DNA of 64,000 nt from Haematococcus lacustris (Eukaryota; Chlorophyta; Chlorophyceae; Chlamydomonadales; Haematococcaceae): assembly GCA_030144725.1 (NCBI GenBank), contig JASKMD010000027.1:673796-737795 (forward strand), in the 5' to 3' direction. Both the position numbers and the translations under genes were made by a program. Shown piece after piece: positions 30,401 through 39,600 of this stretch (its first letter is position 1; each line of letters begins with the position of its first letter). Below the pieces are notes generated by a model. That model ran no database searches. It worked only from the letters and a program-made list of their open reading frames with translations, and had not been told where the DNA came from.

Positions 30401-33008
30401 AGCTGGCTGCTTGGCAACTGCATGAGGCTGTTAGACCACCCCAAAACCACGTGTCATGCATGTGTGTCCTTTCCCCCCGCTCACCCACCCACTCTCACAG
30501 CCACACATGGTCACACATGGTCACACATGGTCACATATGGTCACACATGGTCACACATGATCACACATAGTCACACATGGTCACGCATGGTCACACATGG
30601 TCACGCATGGTCACACATGGTCACACATGGTCACACATGGTCACACATAGTCACACATAGTCACACATAGTCACACATAGTCACACATAGTCGCACACAG
30701 TCACACACAGTCACACTGCCAGTTGGTAGGTCGCCCCCCCCCCCTGGGCCTGTGTGCTCTGGCTGGCCACCTGTACCTGTTGCAGTTGCAGTCAGCGTGA
30801 TCTTTCCGCTCCTCAAGGCACAGCCAGCAGAACTCGTGCTTGCACTGCACACCACACGCGTAACAGTGGTGTGGGCAATGTCCCCCTCCCCCTCCCCCTC
30901 CCCCTCCCCCTCCCCCTCCCCCTCCCCCTCCCCCTCCCCCTCCCCCTCCCCCTCCCCCTCCCCCTCCCCCTCCCCCTCCCCCTCCCCCTCCCCCTCCCCC
31001 TCCCCCTCCCCCTCCCCCTCCCCCTCCCCCTCCCCCTCCCCCTGCCCCTGCCCTGGTCTTGCCTGTGAGCAGGTCATGTGCATGCAGCCCTGGTTCTTCT
31101 CTATAGGCCGCTGGCAATTGGGGCAGGACTTGGTGTTGGCGATGATCCAGGTCACGTTCACACCTTCTGCAGACCTCTTGATCCCCCACTGCCGTGCCAC
31201 TGAACACATGACCTGTTGCGAGCCAGGAGATGGCAGAGGCTGAGCTCTGCGGGGTGGTCAGGCTGGGCAGGAGGCAACAAGAGACACACCCTGGCCCTGG
31301 CCCTGGCCCTGATCTCCCCCCCTCCCCCTCCCCCCTCACAGGTCTGTGTGCGTCCTCGTGGCAGCTGAAGCAGAAGGTGGCGCCGCAGCAGGAGCAGCTG
31401 ACGTCCAGCGCCTCACCAGCGGCCCGGTCCACCTTACACTCCACTGCCGCCTCACAACCTTGACCCACACACCTGGGGCACAGCAGGGGCAACGCAGAGC
31501 GGAGGCTGAAAGGGGCGGGGGCGGGGGCGGGGCGGGGGCGGGGGCGGGGGCGGGGGCGGGGGCGGGGCGGGGGCGGGGGCGGGGGCGGGGGCGGGGGCGG
31601 GGGCGGGGGCGGGGGCGGGGGCGGGGGCGGGGGCGGGGGGCGGGGGCGGGGGCGGGGGCGGGGGCGGGGGCGGGGGCGGGGGGGGGGGGGGCGCGGGGGC
31701 GGGGGCGGGGGCGGGGGCGGGGGGCGGGGGCGGGGGGCGGGGGGGCGGGGGCGGGGGGGCGGGGGCGGGGGCGGGGGCGGGGGCGGGGGCGGGGGGCGGG
31801 GGCGGGGGGGCGGGGGCGGAAGCATCCACACCAGCTCATGTTGCGGTTGTCCTCCACAAAGGAGCGCAGCGCAAAGGTTGACCAGCGGCTCGCATCAGCA
31901 GGCTCTGCCACCGACAAAATGAGCTCAGCTGGCACCTGCAGCGGGTGTGGGCAGAAGAGGGGTTAAGGGCAGGGCGGGGCAGGTCAGGGGCGTGGTTTGC
32001 TGTGGTGGGCACTCACGCATGCCTTGCACTTTGGCGTAGGGCAGCGCAGGTCCAGGCTGGCTGGCCCGTTGTGGATGGCGTTCTTGACGTACCCCCTCCA
32101 GCAGGCGCTGCAGTAGTGGTGGCGGCAGGCGGCGCTGCGCATCTCTGACAGGGGGAAGGTGTCGAAGCACACCATGCAGGTGGCCTGCAGCCAGCCACAC
32201 AGCACTGCCTTCCCACCCCCTTCCATGGGCCCCTGCTCAGCAGCCACCTATATGGCCACTCAGGCCTGGGGCAGCTGCCTGGGTCCTGCCCATCTGTCCC
32301 CCTGCTGGCAGGCTGCCTGGCTGGCTGGATCCCTTTTGCCTTGATCCCTTTTTCCTGGCTGGCTGGCTGGCTGGATGGCTGGATAGCTGCCTAGTTCGCT
32401 GGTTGGCTGATGCCCTGGCTGACACCCCGGCTGCCTGAATGGCTGGCTGGCTGGGTGCCTCAGCTCACATGGTCTGCGGAGGCGGCGCTGGGCCCTGTAT
32501 CCTGCAGCCCCACTGAGGCCTTCACGGCGTCCATGTCCGTAAACCACTGGTCGTAAACCCACTTCACATCCCTGCGAGGGGCACACGGGTGGTGCTGCGC
32601 CGGAGCTCGCGCCGGAGCAGGGGGGCGTGCGGGGGAAAGGGCGAGGAAGGTGCGCGCACCACTGGTATTTCCGCAGCACCCGCGAGGCGTCGTCGTCGGA
32701 GATGCCCAGCACGCTAGTGACCTCCCTTATTGCTTGTTCACGACGAAGCTGGAGGTCCTGGTTGTTGAGGGTTTTGTACAAGGGCTGCGAGGCACGGACC
32801 CATGATGGACCTGCCCTGGGACCGTATCTGCTTAGCGTGACAGGCAACCAATCAGTTGCCTCCAGCGCACCCGCCTACTGCTGGCACCTTCACTAGGGTC
32901 TTCCTCACTGACCTTTGTCTCCTCGTACAACTTAATCCTCGCGTCCATCTCTATCAGCGCGTCGCTATCAAAACCGATGAAATCGTACTCCGCGCTGCTT
33001 TCGCACAT
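21416..33008 (-). CDS. ARI: ARIADNE-type RBR E3 ubiquitin ligase, 13 exons
   Basis: The product transfers ubiquitin from E2 through a RING2 cysteine thioester. Exons, 5' to 3' on the minus strand: 33008-32913, 32784-32660, 32571-32469, 32184-32017, 31935-31832, 31472-31340, 31212-31063, 30844-30777, 30373 to about 30290, 30046-29908, 28926-28807, 21993-21880, 21664-21416. Except for the donor of exon 9, borders and phases agree, giving about 550 residues, the usual size. Landmarks are an acidic N-terminus ([18 protein letters not shown]), a UBA-like domain, RING1 (CMVC...CRHHYCSAC), IBR (WCVGQGC...[12 protein letters not shown]), RING2 with the catalytic Cys in [18 protein letters not shown], and the Ariadne helices ([33 protein letters not shown]). 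Intron 7 starts with GC, not GT. Intron 11 is 6.8 kb because of an antisense LINE. The gene looks functional if these introns splice. Confidence 0.9.
21720..21865. repeat. GGGGGGCTG-type repeat in ARI intron 12
   Basis: Imperfect CTGGGGGGC/AGGGGGGC units fill most of the short intron between the last two ARI exons. Confidence 0.85.
22040..22320. repeat. GCCCCC hexamer array
   Basis: About 45 GCCCCC units, nearly perfect in the right two thirds. They lie in ARI intron 11, between the exon at 21993 and the L1-like element or within its 5' end. Several long Ala-Pro or Gly-Arg open frames here are artefacts of the repeat. Confidence 0.95.
22416..22502. repeat. CAGCCT hexamer repeat
   Basis: About fourteen CAGCCT units with few variants lie at or near the 5' end of the L1-like element. 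In the ORF1 frame they encode a Gln-Pro tract. Confidence 0.9.
22525..23250 (+). CDS. L1-like LINE ORF1 (start uncertain)
   Basis: An open frame ends at TAG 23248-23250, 14 bases before the ORF2 ATG. No ATG exists at its left edge; the frame runs upstream into the Gln-Pro repeat, so the true start is unresolved (the first internal ATG is near 22588). It encodes CIACDLPLD with a C-x2-C pair, an acidic Gly/Glu stretch, a basic patch and a Pro-rich C-terminus. I see no RRM or zinc-knuckle array. Its place before ORF2 is the main reason to call it ORF1. Confidence 0.5.
   Translation: MPPRDYAHLQSDCIACDLPLDMHDANGACPVGPGFEQSEEHSDSANDQTMAVARDRLKRERTPASAGDGGGSEGEEEERGGEVIASSRARRGTHSRVAKHRPKPIAVKLPAAASAAWTRDRSQPAPHTRGLGPGTPSCQKQITYYIKNLPRHLALEGLPGPRRGEAPVPHAPSPTPQPQPTTPAPGDTIQPSPHPEGMQAVEGPGTGEGSTSPATCSPQATQPVVGSGDEQGDGTQQGQVS
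23265..28049 (+). CDS. L1-like LINE ORF2: APE endonuclease and reverse transcriptase
   Basis: A 1594-codon frame starting at ATG 23265. An EEP/APE domain has THNIQG (N24), QETK (E71), GDMN (D202) and SDHRP (309-313). The reverse transcriptase has APGPDG (D562), [19 protein letters not shown] (D692), RQGCPLSP and FADD (790-793). The C-terminus has a Cys/His cluster (CPCGWEH ... [10 protein letters not shown]) like the zf-RVT knuckle of plant L1 elements. No RNase H or RLE is visible. Length and order fit the L1 clade of plants and algae. The frame is intact with all catalytic residues, so this copy may be recently active. Confidence 0.9.
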   Translation: MTQPRAVSFAPGSHAPGLRLATHNIQGFANRASTAQGVWSEGCSLTHRTKVHDLVYLWGKVLRLHVVCVQETKLSGASRADSHTSPAGVEARIQAAASDLGIPGYTCFWANNPTGASKGVGVLVRSDLLHAGQITMHPNNVHPECDGRRIAVRLTCFGHDLTLLCLYMPCEGAGQARYLDEVVCPWVQHHSRPNSHIVLLGDMNMVFHGARDCLPGWNRNSREHQHLGGGGTTAHHQSTIADFTGSVPQAMNTMLTTHSLIDCYRHKHPTSHTFSCFHHARCRLLDRIFAPTALLQFVEQCHVDCRTVSDHRPVVMHIRPGVAKTHKGNPFPRHRIHFDKHDVLLQQFQGWAASQLALAPRGNDIIEWWPSFKVALGGMIRVLNTKARTLREAPGAEEVHVADRELVAAIQALELTAGSTAHSLQRVVEAKAQYVKALAAHSTPADLRARWQWLHEGERAAGHFKGVLAHANSSLTAVRTHGGGLATTPSSIASVLVAHYAHISADPVCDSEAVQHVLAAVRAHANPVDHDVASQAGAPQVSCEEVRVACKHMAPGSAPGPDGLPVNVWRVGRGCLQPLLALLFTAIGNTHTMPHMFTWGAVCPISKSGNATSPANYRPITLLNTDYRVLARVLNARLVGVLGDSIGPEQSAFLPNRLIGDNIHFLQLLPAALRAQQGMPGLPSSAAVAFIDFAKAYDTISRPFLYAVIEAVGAGAFLPWVKVLLSDCRACVVVNGCKSPWAQWEAGVRQGCPLSPSLYLFVAWALSCWLHAQPSLGVVVAGQRRVCMQFADDTEVFIRSLTEADVQPLCLCMAVFKQASGQDMNTDKSTLLHVGHPTTHPAPSVVCGMPVVTIHKALGVHIHNDIDDVPHTTSIWTRLIEGVEHSFTKLARLHMSAMGRGLAASTFAVSRFLFHGEFMGLPPPPLLQRITSASQKLVDRGVPPDSSTRSPMPGVPGLLLSGAPSQGGVGLLPWKQHMLARHAVWACKLLGFLACDGLPLQPMQVRRRRELQAAMQATTPGRQRHLRNQLQRLQRPPHRAAWMSLTPLILLTASPHLHPAFHLLALARAKPGVSGNLPEAGLPGLLRRIVAALRGLGCPTDLTPELPLPVGPACSHIPVWGNPLLAMEDAQQPPAPFPQQAGAQALQWVAEWATTGFQELAAIPSLTNLSSLLHLCRVTQPAGRGDRVGSREWQRAVWGEEQVARSIAVAVRANPARCATGLFAMWARLPTGWQQEVARQAPLPAPADPQALQRVAVAMVMDRLGWLPKAPPTGRAPAPSPIPILEGATVKCFTRVLMEPVTMLRAEANARFVKDALAGMWSPPPTPTSAPHLPLPSSPPATQAQGEAWLASRVPTLWKLPWLNSSKEVMWRLAVNGVPCAGGLNIGMACPCGWEHVRDPSLQGQARADAQGSAMRRHTFWDCPLACAVVRELRRALPPAVHLHTAHVWLAMSPCTTHVHQGVWDVVCLAALGAMWRGRRVWWARQLAARDHAEAHALRQASLDELWHLADALPDATPALSLRDRVCRYVVGDFWSQVQDFVALHTIPHNWPAGNSIPHNHPFICTHGDGQARQLRTHLPDIGAIEDMLPVDLD
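28050..28690 (+). promoter_or_regulatory. L1-like LINE 3' UTR and TTTC tail
   Basis: A non-coding stretch with TGTAA at 28331-28335, then a C-rich/G-rich inverted pair around GAAGCTTC (28646-28664), and finally TTTC repeats up to about 28686. ARI intron sequence follows. Confidence 0.6.
28972..29671. repeat. 700-base GGGC tetranucleotide array in ARI intron 10
   Basis: About 170 nearly perfect GGGC units, with only single-base slips near 29121, 29290, 29362, 29381 and 29562. The G-rich strand is the template-opposite strand of ARI. Every long Ala-Gly-Arg or Ala-Arg-Pro frame here is an artefact. Confidence 0.97.
30499..30715. repeat. TCACACATGG decamer array in ARI intron 8
   Basis: About twenty 10-bp units TCACACATGG/TCACACATAG lie between exons 8 and 9. 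The repeats are contiguous with no unique spacers. Confidence 0.92.
30882..31043. repeat. CCCCCT hexamer array in ARI intron 7
   Basis: About 26 CCCCCT units lie close to the GC donor of intron 7 (31061-31062). On the ARI sense strand the array is poly-purine GGGGGA. Confidence 0.95.
31510..31820. repeat. GGGGGC hexamer array in ARI intron 5
   Basis: About 50 GGGGGC units with a few slips lie between exons 5 and 6. On the ARI sense strand it reads GCCCCC, the same repeat family as 22040-22320. Confidence 0.95.
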
Positions 33009-34470
33009 TCTGCAAACACTAAGAGGCTGCTCCCACTGGCGTCCAAGACTGGGTACAGAGGGATAAGATCAGCGGGGATAAAAATGCAAGTAAGAGTGAC
33101 CGCAGCTTCTCTCAACAGGTTTGCACTCGTCGAAGTGCGGGTCAACAAAAGTTGTGTGCAAGCGGCCTACGTTATAAAACACCGCACGTCGGTCGAACTA
33201 AGCATCATTGCGGTGGATGTTACATTGCATCACATTAGACTATACTGACACATGAAGAGCATGCAGTGCACGTCACTGAACAAAGAACAGAATACATACC
33301 ATCCACGAAAGACAGGGGGGCGGGCGGGGCGGGCGGGGCGGGCGGGCGGGCGGCCGGGGTGGGCGGGCGGGCCGGTCGGACGGGCGGGCGGGCCGGGCGA
33401 GCGGGCGGCCGGGCGGGCGGGCGGGTCGATCGGGCGGGCGGGCCGGGCGGGCGGGCGGGCGGGCCGGCCTTACCTCTCAAGTCATTTGACCTCCAAGGCC
33501 TTAGTCTTAATGCCTAGGATTATGTCTGACCTTCAGGTGACCCCCTCCTATACCTGAGTGCCCCAATTGGTCTTGCAGCTACCCCTAGCCTGGTCTGGCT
33601 GGTCTGGCATCTACTGGTCTGGCAGCTACTGCCTACCGCGACATCTGCCATGATTACTACATCGCATGAGCAGGTCGCTGTGAGGCGGTTCACAGTGTTT
33701 GCACTGAGTTGGTCAGGACAGCTCTGATGTGGTGCCACAAAGCAAGCAGAACCTGCACTATCCCAAAGTCAGCTGTGACACCCGTGAGAAAATGTTCGAA
33801 TGGGCCAGCATGGGCCAACCAGGCCACCTCGTGCCGCGATTTTTGCACCCGCTCGTTGTAGAGGTCCCGTCAGGGCTGTCCCCCGGTTATTCCTTGCGCC
33901 CACCAAAGTCGACACCTTAATGCCAAGCTTGTTTTGATCATAGCTGCAAGGCCGAAATTGCTGTGTATAGCCCGTACCGCTCGCTGCCCGAGTCGCAAAC
34001 TTTTCCCGAACACATGTCGTCGGCCGTCCTGCTGGGTTAGCTGCGAGTAAGGACAGCTCGCACTTGCTCCGTTGCATAGCTGCAACAATGAGCGCGTGTG
34101 GCTCACTAACCGTGGACCCGACTGCGACCATGCAGGGGTGCTGCAAACCCGGCCCCCGGTCCAGCCAGGGCGACATCTGGGCTGAAACTACACCTTCAAG
34201 CTCGTTTGTGCATAAGGTACGCAATAGAATTGGCTGGACCACCATGCATGCAGCAAGTGCACAGTGGCAGGTGATCACATCACATCGCACACTGTGTGGT
34301 GCTAAGGGGCACGGACGTAAAATAAAGCTATGAGACTGATAAGGGGTGTCGACAATGGTCACAGTAGTGTTGTGCCTTGGTTTCAGCTAAAGGTAAAAAT
34401 GCAGGCAATTCCGGCATAGTTTCAACCAAAGACCGCAATGCCGTGAAGGATGTCATAGCCCAACAAGTCC
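33009..34470. other. ARI upstream region with GGGC repeat; no gene seen
   Basis: This is the 5' flank of the minus-strand ARI gene. An impure GGGC/GGCC array lies at 33318-33465 within 500 bases of the ATG. The rest, to about 34470, is mixed sequence with no convincing exon on either strand. Confidence 0.5.
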
Positions 34471-34496
34471 CCACATGCAACACTTCCTATGTACAC

Positions 34497-34863
34497 TTTG
34501 CAGGTACATGCCAACGTTCCCACATCCCTACAAAGGGGAAGATGTGCAGGTGGAGGGCGCTTTGGTCAAGTTGGACCGCTGCGTGATCTGCAAGGTGTCG
34601 ACTGCACCATGTGTGCAAGGCAAATGGAAAGCATGGACTACTTTGTGCATGGCACCTAACGAGGATGGGAGAGACACAGTCTGGGAAGTACTACGTGATG
34701 TTTCTAACTTCAGCGGTCAGGGCCATCTTGGCTATGAGCGCGGTGATCCTCTAGGGCCAGCCACCCTTGTTGACAAAACACTCCGAGCTGGGTGTGATGC
34801 AATGCACCTTCCCCTTCACTCGTGCAAATTAAGGCCTGGCTGGCTTGGAAAACCTGAGAGTTG
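34497..34863 (+). CDS. possible terminal exon of an unidentified protein
   Basis: A TTTGCAG acceptor at 34496 is followed by an open frame to TGA at 34861-34863, encoding YMPTFPHPYKGEDVQVEG, a CVIC pair (RCVICKVSTAPC) and an acidic, Trp-containing tail. It reads like real protein, but I recognise no family and see no upstream exon with a matching donor. It could belong to a host gene or to the left flank of the large transposon. Confidence 0.3.
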
Positions 34864-35129
34864 AGGTCTGAGACTTGGTATGTGGGTTGCTGTGACCTAG
34901 AGGATGACAAGACTCTCTTGGGCCAAAGTGTAATTCTCACTCGGTGTCGAGTTGCTGGGCCAGGTGTGGGGCTGTGACCCTGATTTTGGCTAAGGGAGTT
35001 GGCACCGTGTGACCAAAGTGACTTTTCATGAAGTGTGAGTATGAGAGGTTGTGGAGGGTGGTTACAGCTGCCCAACCTAGTAGGTGGCATGCAAAAAGTC
35101 TCAGCCAGTGATGAGCTATGGCCCGTGTC

Positions 35130-35337
35130 CTAGGACCCTGTACAGGGTCCTAGCGACATCATGGTCGTAGGACCCTGTACAGGGTCCTGTGTACCCTATG
35201 AGTGTTGATATTATAATCATTCTTTGCATCCCTATGTGATAGAACCCAGTTAGGATTCCTACATAGCCGGTGGTTGGTCATGTTGACCCCGTTTGGATGC
35301 TTTCGACCATGTGTGGCAGGACCCTGTACAGGGTCCT
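35130..35337. repeat. three palindromic ACCCTGTACAGGGT cores at the left end of the transposon
   Basis: Perfect palindromes at 35130-35153 (24 bp), 35169-35188 (20 bp) and 35318-35337 (20 bp) share the centre ACCCTGTACAGGGT. Each half is the repeat unit of the adjoining array. Equivalent cores close the right array at 47863-47876 and 47884-47897. Confidence 0.85.
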
Positions 35338-35339
35338 AC

Positions 35340-36590
35340 GATGTGTGTCTTTCTCCACAGGGTCCTGGTACCTCACCACAGGGTTGTGGCTCACAGGGTC
35401 CTGGCACCACACCACAGGGTCCTGGCTTACAGGGTCCTGGCACCACACCACAGGGTCCTGGCACCACACCACAGGGTCCTGGCACCTCACCACAGGGTCC
35501 TGGCCTACAGGGTTCTGGCACCACACCACAGGGTCCTGGCACCATACCACCAGGTCTTGGCCTACAGGGTTCTGGCACCACACCACAGGGTCCTGGCCTA
35601 CAGGGTCCTAGCACCACACCACAGGGTCCAGACACCACAGGGTCCTGGCACCACACCACAGGGTCCTGGCACACAGGGTCCTGGCACCACACCACAGGGT
35701 CCGGGCACCACATCACAGGGTCCTGGCACCACAGGGTCCTGGCCTACTGTGTCCTGCTGCACACCCACAGGGTTCTGGCACACAGGGTCCTGCGACGTTA
35801 GTCTACAGGGTCCTGCCGCACGCCTACAGGGTCCTGCGACACACGTCTACAGGGTTATGCCGCACGTCCAAGGGTCCTGCGACGTTTGTCTACAGGGTTC
35901 TGCCGCACGCCTACAGGGTCCTGCGACGTTTGGCCACAGGGTTCTGCCGCACGCCTACAGGGTCCTACGACGTTTAGCTACAGGGTTCTGCCGCACGGCT
36001 ACAAGGTCCTGCGACGTTTGGCTACAGGGTTCTGCCGCACATCCACATGGTCCTGCGACGTTTGGCTACAGGGTTCTGCCGCACGGCTACAGGGTCCTGC
36101 GACGTTTGGCTACAGGGTTCCGTCGCACGGCTACAGGGCCCTGCGACGTTTGTCTACAGGGTCCTGCCGCACGCCTACAGGGTCCTGCGACGTTAGGCTA
36201 CAGGGTCCTGCCGCACGGCTACAGGGTCCTGCGACACTTGTCTACAGGGTTCTGCCGCACGCCTACAGGGTTATGCGACACACGTCTACAGGGTTCTGCC
36301 GCACGCCTACAGGGTTGTGCGACCCACGTCTACAGGGTTCTGCCGCACGCCTACAGGGTTGTGCGACACATGTCTACAGGGTTCTGCCGCACGCCTACAG
36401 GGTCCTGCGACACATGTCTACAGGGTTCTGCCGCACGGCTACAGGGTCTGTGCGACTCACGTCTACAGGGTTCTGCCGCACGCCTACAGGGTTGTGCGAC
36501 ACATGTCTACAGGGTTCTGCCGCACGGCTACAGGGTCCTGCGACACATGTCTACAGGGTTCTGGCACCACACCACAGGGTCCTGGCACCA
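35340..36590 (+). repeat. left terminal minisatellite array (ACAGGGTYCTG units)
   Basis: A first block (35355-35790) uses CACAGGGTCCTGGCACCACAC-like units. A second (35800-36545) alternates CTACAGGGTTCTGCCGCACG and CTACAGGGTCCTGCGACAC/TTTG units of about 21 bases, and a few first-type units close it. There are roughly 55 copies of the core. Long open frames here are repeat artefacts. Confidence 0.9.
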
Positions 36591-36624
36591 CCCCAGCCCA
36601 TGCTGTCCATGCATTGTCAATCGT

Positions 36625-39600
36625 TCAAATACGCTGATCAGGCCTGTATGGCTCTGAGATTCTGACCCACTGGCCTGCCATGCCGCGCCTGTTCCAGTCT
36701 GCCATCTTGGGCCCCATGCCCTCATCCTGGATGGGCTGAAACAACCCATGGTACAAGTCCCCCAGCTCAGAGGTGTTCATGGTGGTGTTGTCAGCCACTG
36801 TGTCAGGCCGGCCAAAGCCATACAGCCTGGCGCAGCACGAGCCAGCCACCCCCACGTTGCCAGCATGCACCGTGTTGCCTCGGAACAACACCAGCTGCCC
36901 AGCCTTCACCAGGACCTCTGTGCCCAGTTGATGTGGCAAGGTCAGGGCCAGGGCATCCATGTCCTCCACTTCCACCACTTGCTTTTTACCATCAGCCGTC
37001 CGCCGGCAATGGGCTGCAGCCAACCGGGACAGTTTGTGGCTGCCCATGTAGGCAACCAGGGGGAAGTCCTGGAGAGCCAGCAGCAACACCAGGCCGTCAT
37101 CCATCCCTGGGCCAACAGGGAGGAAGTCGGTGTGGGGAGCTTGTGCCTGAGCCAGCTGCTTGGCCAGTGTAGTCACCAGCTCCCCCTTCCTGTTCAGGCA
37201 ACGCTGCCAGGTGGGGTCAGTGATGATGGTAGCTAGGGCGTTGAGGGGGCGGCCCAGCAGCTGCTTCAGCACCGGCTGCAGGAGAGTGAGGTACTGCGTC
37301 AACACCTTCTTGGCCTCATCCACCTGCAAACACACCCAGAGTGCTGTCTATTGTGCTTCATGCAGCCCTGACTCTAGGTAAGTTAGGAAATGCCTCTGCC
37401 GCAATGGCTATGTACTACTGCTGTGGCTTGTGTCATCTGCTGCACACCTTAATCTAGCTGTCTCTCACCTCCTTCTTCTTCTCTGCTGTCAGCGTGCTGT
37501 ACACAGCCGCGTTATATTTGTCTGACAACAGCTGTAGGGTTGTGTCAAGGTCGCCACTGCTGTTCTTGTCCGACTTGGCCAACACCACCTGCACCCTCTG
37601 GCCAGTGCCATACTGTGTCTTGCTGTTGGCATTGACCGAGCTGAAGACCATGTGGTTATACACCCTGGTGATCAAGATGCTAGCCGCAACCACCGCTGCC
37701 ATATTTATGGCTAGCTGTGGCAGCTGGAAGATGGTCAGGCCTTGAGCTAGAGCTGCTAGGCGACACTGCTCTAGCTCATGAGGCTGGTAGACATCCCCTG
37801 TGTATGGCAGCAAGGTGGGCAGCTGATACTCCATTCCCTGCGTGTAAGGGAGTAATGCACGACATGCTCACAAGTACCCGTCACTATCGTTTCATATTAG
37901 CTAGTTATGCCTTTCGTACCTGTGTATTCTTAGGAAACCGCACTGCTCCTCCATGCAGCAGGGTGCCTCCTGTGCTTGCCTGCAAACACAATCCACACAT
38001 TTCCTACTGAGCCACAGCTGGAGACAGTTAAACCGTGCACTAGGTTAATGAAACCCTGCACCACGTAGCTGAAACCCTGCACAAGGTCAAGGAAACCTTG
38101 CACAAGGTTTAAACCTGTTGTAGGTTGTTTGTAGCTGATCACCTGCTCTCCTGACTGGCCACTTCCAGTCAGGGCTGTGTTTGCCAACACGTGGAGCCTC
38201 CTTCTGCCCACCAGCTCATCCTACATTCAGTGTGGTCGTTTACAAGTTGGAAATGCTGTTATGCCTCTTTGGCAGCTTGGGTCTCACCTCCAATCTGTTC
38301 ACTGTGTCCTGCACGGTGTCCACCTTCTGAATCAGGCACTGTATGAGGGCCTGCAATGGCAAATGAAGCAATGGGAATCTGAGCCACTGTCACACTGCTT
38401 TATGATGCTGTCTTGCTCCTATGTGCTGTAATGTTGTGATCCTACCTGATCCTCGGCAGGCCTCGGCCTCTTGGATGATGAGGGACCAGCACCTTCCCCT
38501 CCAGGCTGCTGCTGCTCCTCTTCAGTCACCTGTCGCTGGTCCTGCTGCTGATGCTGGTGCTGCTGCCCACCTGCTGCTGTGCCTGTCGCCCGGGTGCTGG
38601 TGCCCACCTGTGGCCACTGCCCTCTGCGTGTCTGGCGGTGGGGCTGCAACAGGGGAATGGAGGGGGCAAGGCTGAGTTGCACACGTGCTGCTGGTGCACG
38701 CCGCAGGACAGGTGAGGGGGCAGGGCTCCGCTGCACACCTGCTGGCAGGGCAGTTCTTAGGCCTGTGGTGGGGGCCTTCAATCCAGGTACACCCGCTGTT
38801 GGTGTGGCGGGGGGCTGTCGCACAACCCCTGCTGAGGCTGGCTGTTGTACAGTGGTTGGGGCTGGGTGCTGCTGCACACCTGCTGCTGGGGCTGGCTGTG
38901 GGGCAGGGGAGGGGGCAGGGGGCTGCTGCACACCTGCTGCTGGGGCTGACTGTGGGGCAGGGGAGGGGGCAGGGGGCTGCTGGACACCTGCTGCTGGGGC
39001 TGACTGTGGGGCAGGGGAGGGGGCATGGGGCTGCTGCACACCTGCTGCTGGGGATGGCTGGGGGGCAGGGGAGGGGGCATGGGGCTGCTGTACTCCTGCT
39101 GCTGGGGATGGCTGGGGGGCAGGGGAGGGGGCAGGGGGCTGCTGCACTCCTGCTGCTGGGGATGGCTGGGGGGCAGGGGAGGGGGCAGGGGGCTGCTGCA
39201 CTCCTGCTGCTGGGGATGGCTGGGGGGCAGGGGAGGGGGCTGGAGAGGGAAGGGTAGGGGGCTCAGTGCTCAACACAAACTCTGCCAAAGTAGCACAATC
39301 CTTTCTGCCCTGCACTTCACATAGGTACACATAATCTGTGTCTCCTTGACTCTTCATCTTCGCATCTGCACATGATAGTTGATAGTGACATGAAGGCATG
39401 GCTACCTTGAAGGCCTGCTGACAACTAGTTAGTCATGCCCACTCATCACCTGTCTTGTATATGATCCACAAGCTAGCGAATGGCTTTAACCCCTCAGGGG
39501 GACTGGGTTCTTGTATGCCCTCGAAGTGGTCGTTGAAGTAGGCGAAGTACTTGTCCCACTTCAGCCTGTTTGGGGAACCTGGTTGGGGGTACTTCGTTGC

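Noticed and set aside
30499..30715. Possible CRISPR-like array
   Set aside because: Contiguous 10-bp repeats without unique spacers, in a eukaryotic intron. The 21-base arrays at 35340 and 46918 were rejected on the same grounds.
35090..35130. CACTA/CACTG terminus for the Tnp2-type element
   Set aside because: CCAGTG near 35107 is the only candidate and has no partner at the right end or matching 3-bp duplication.
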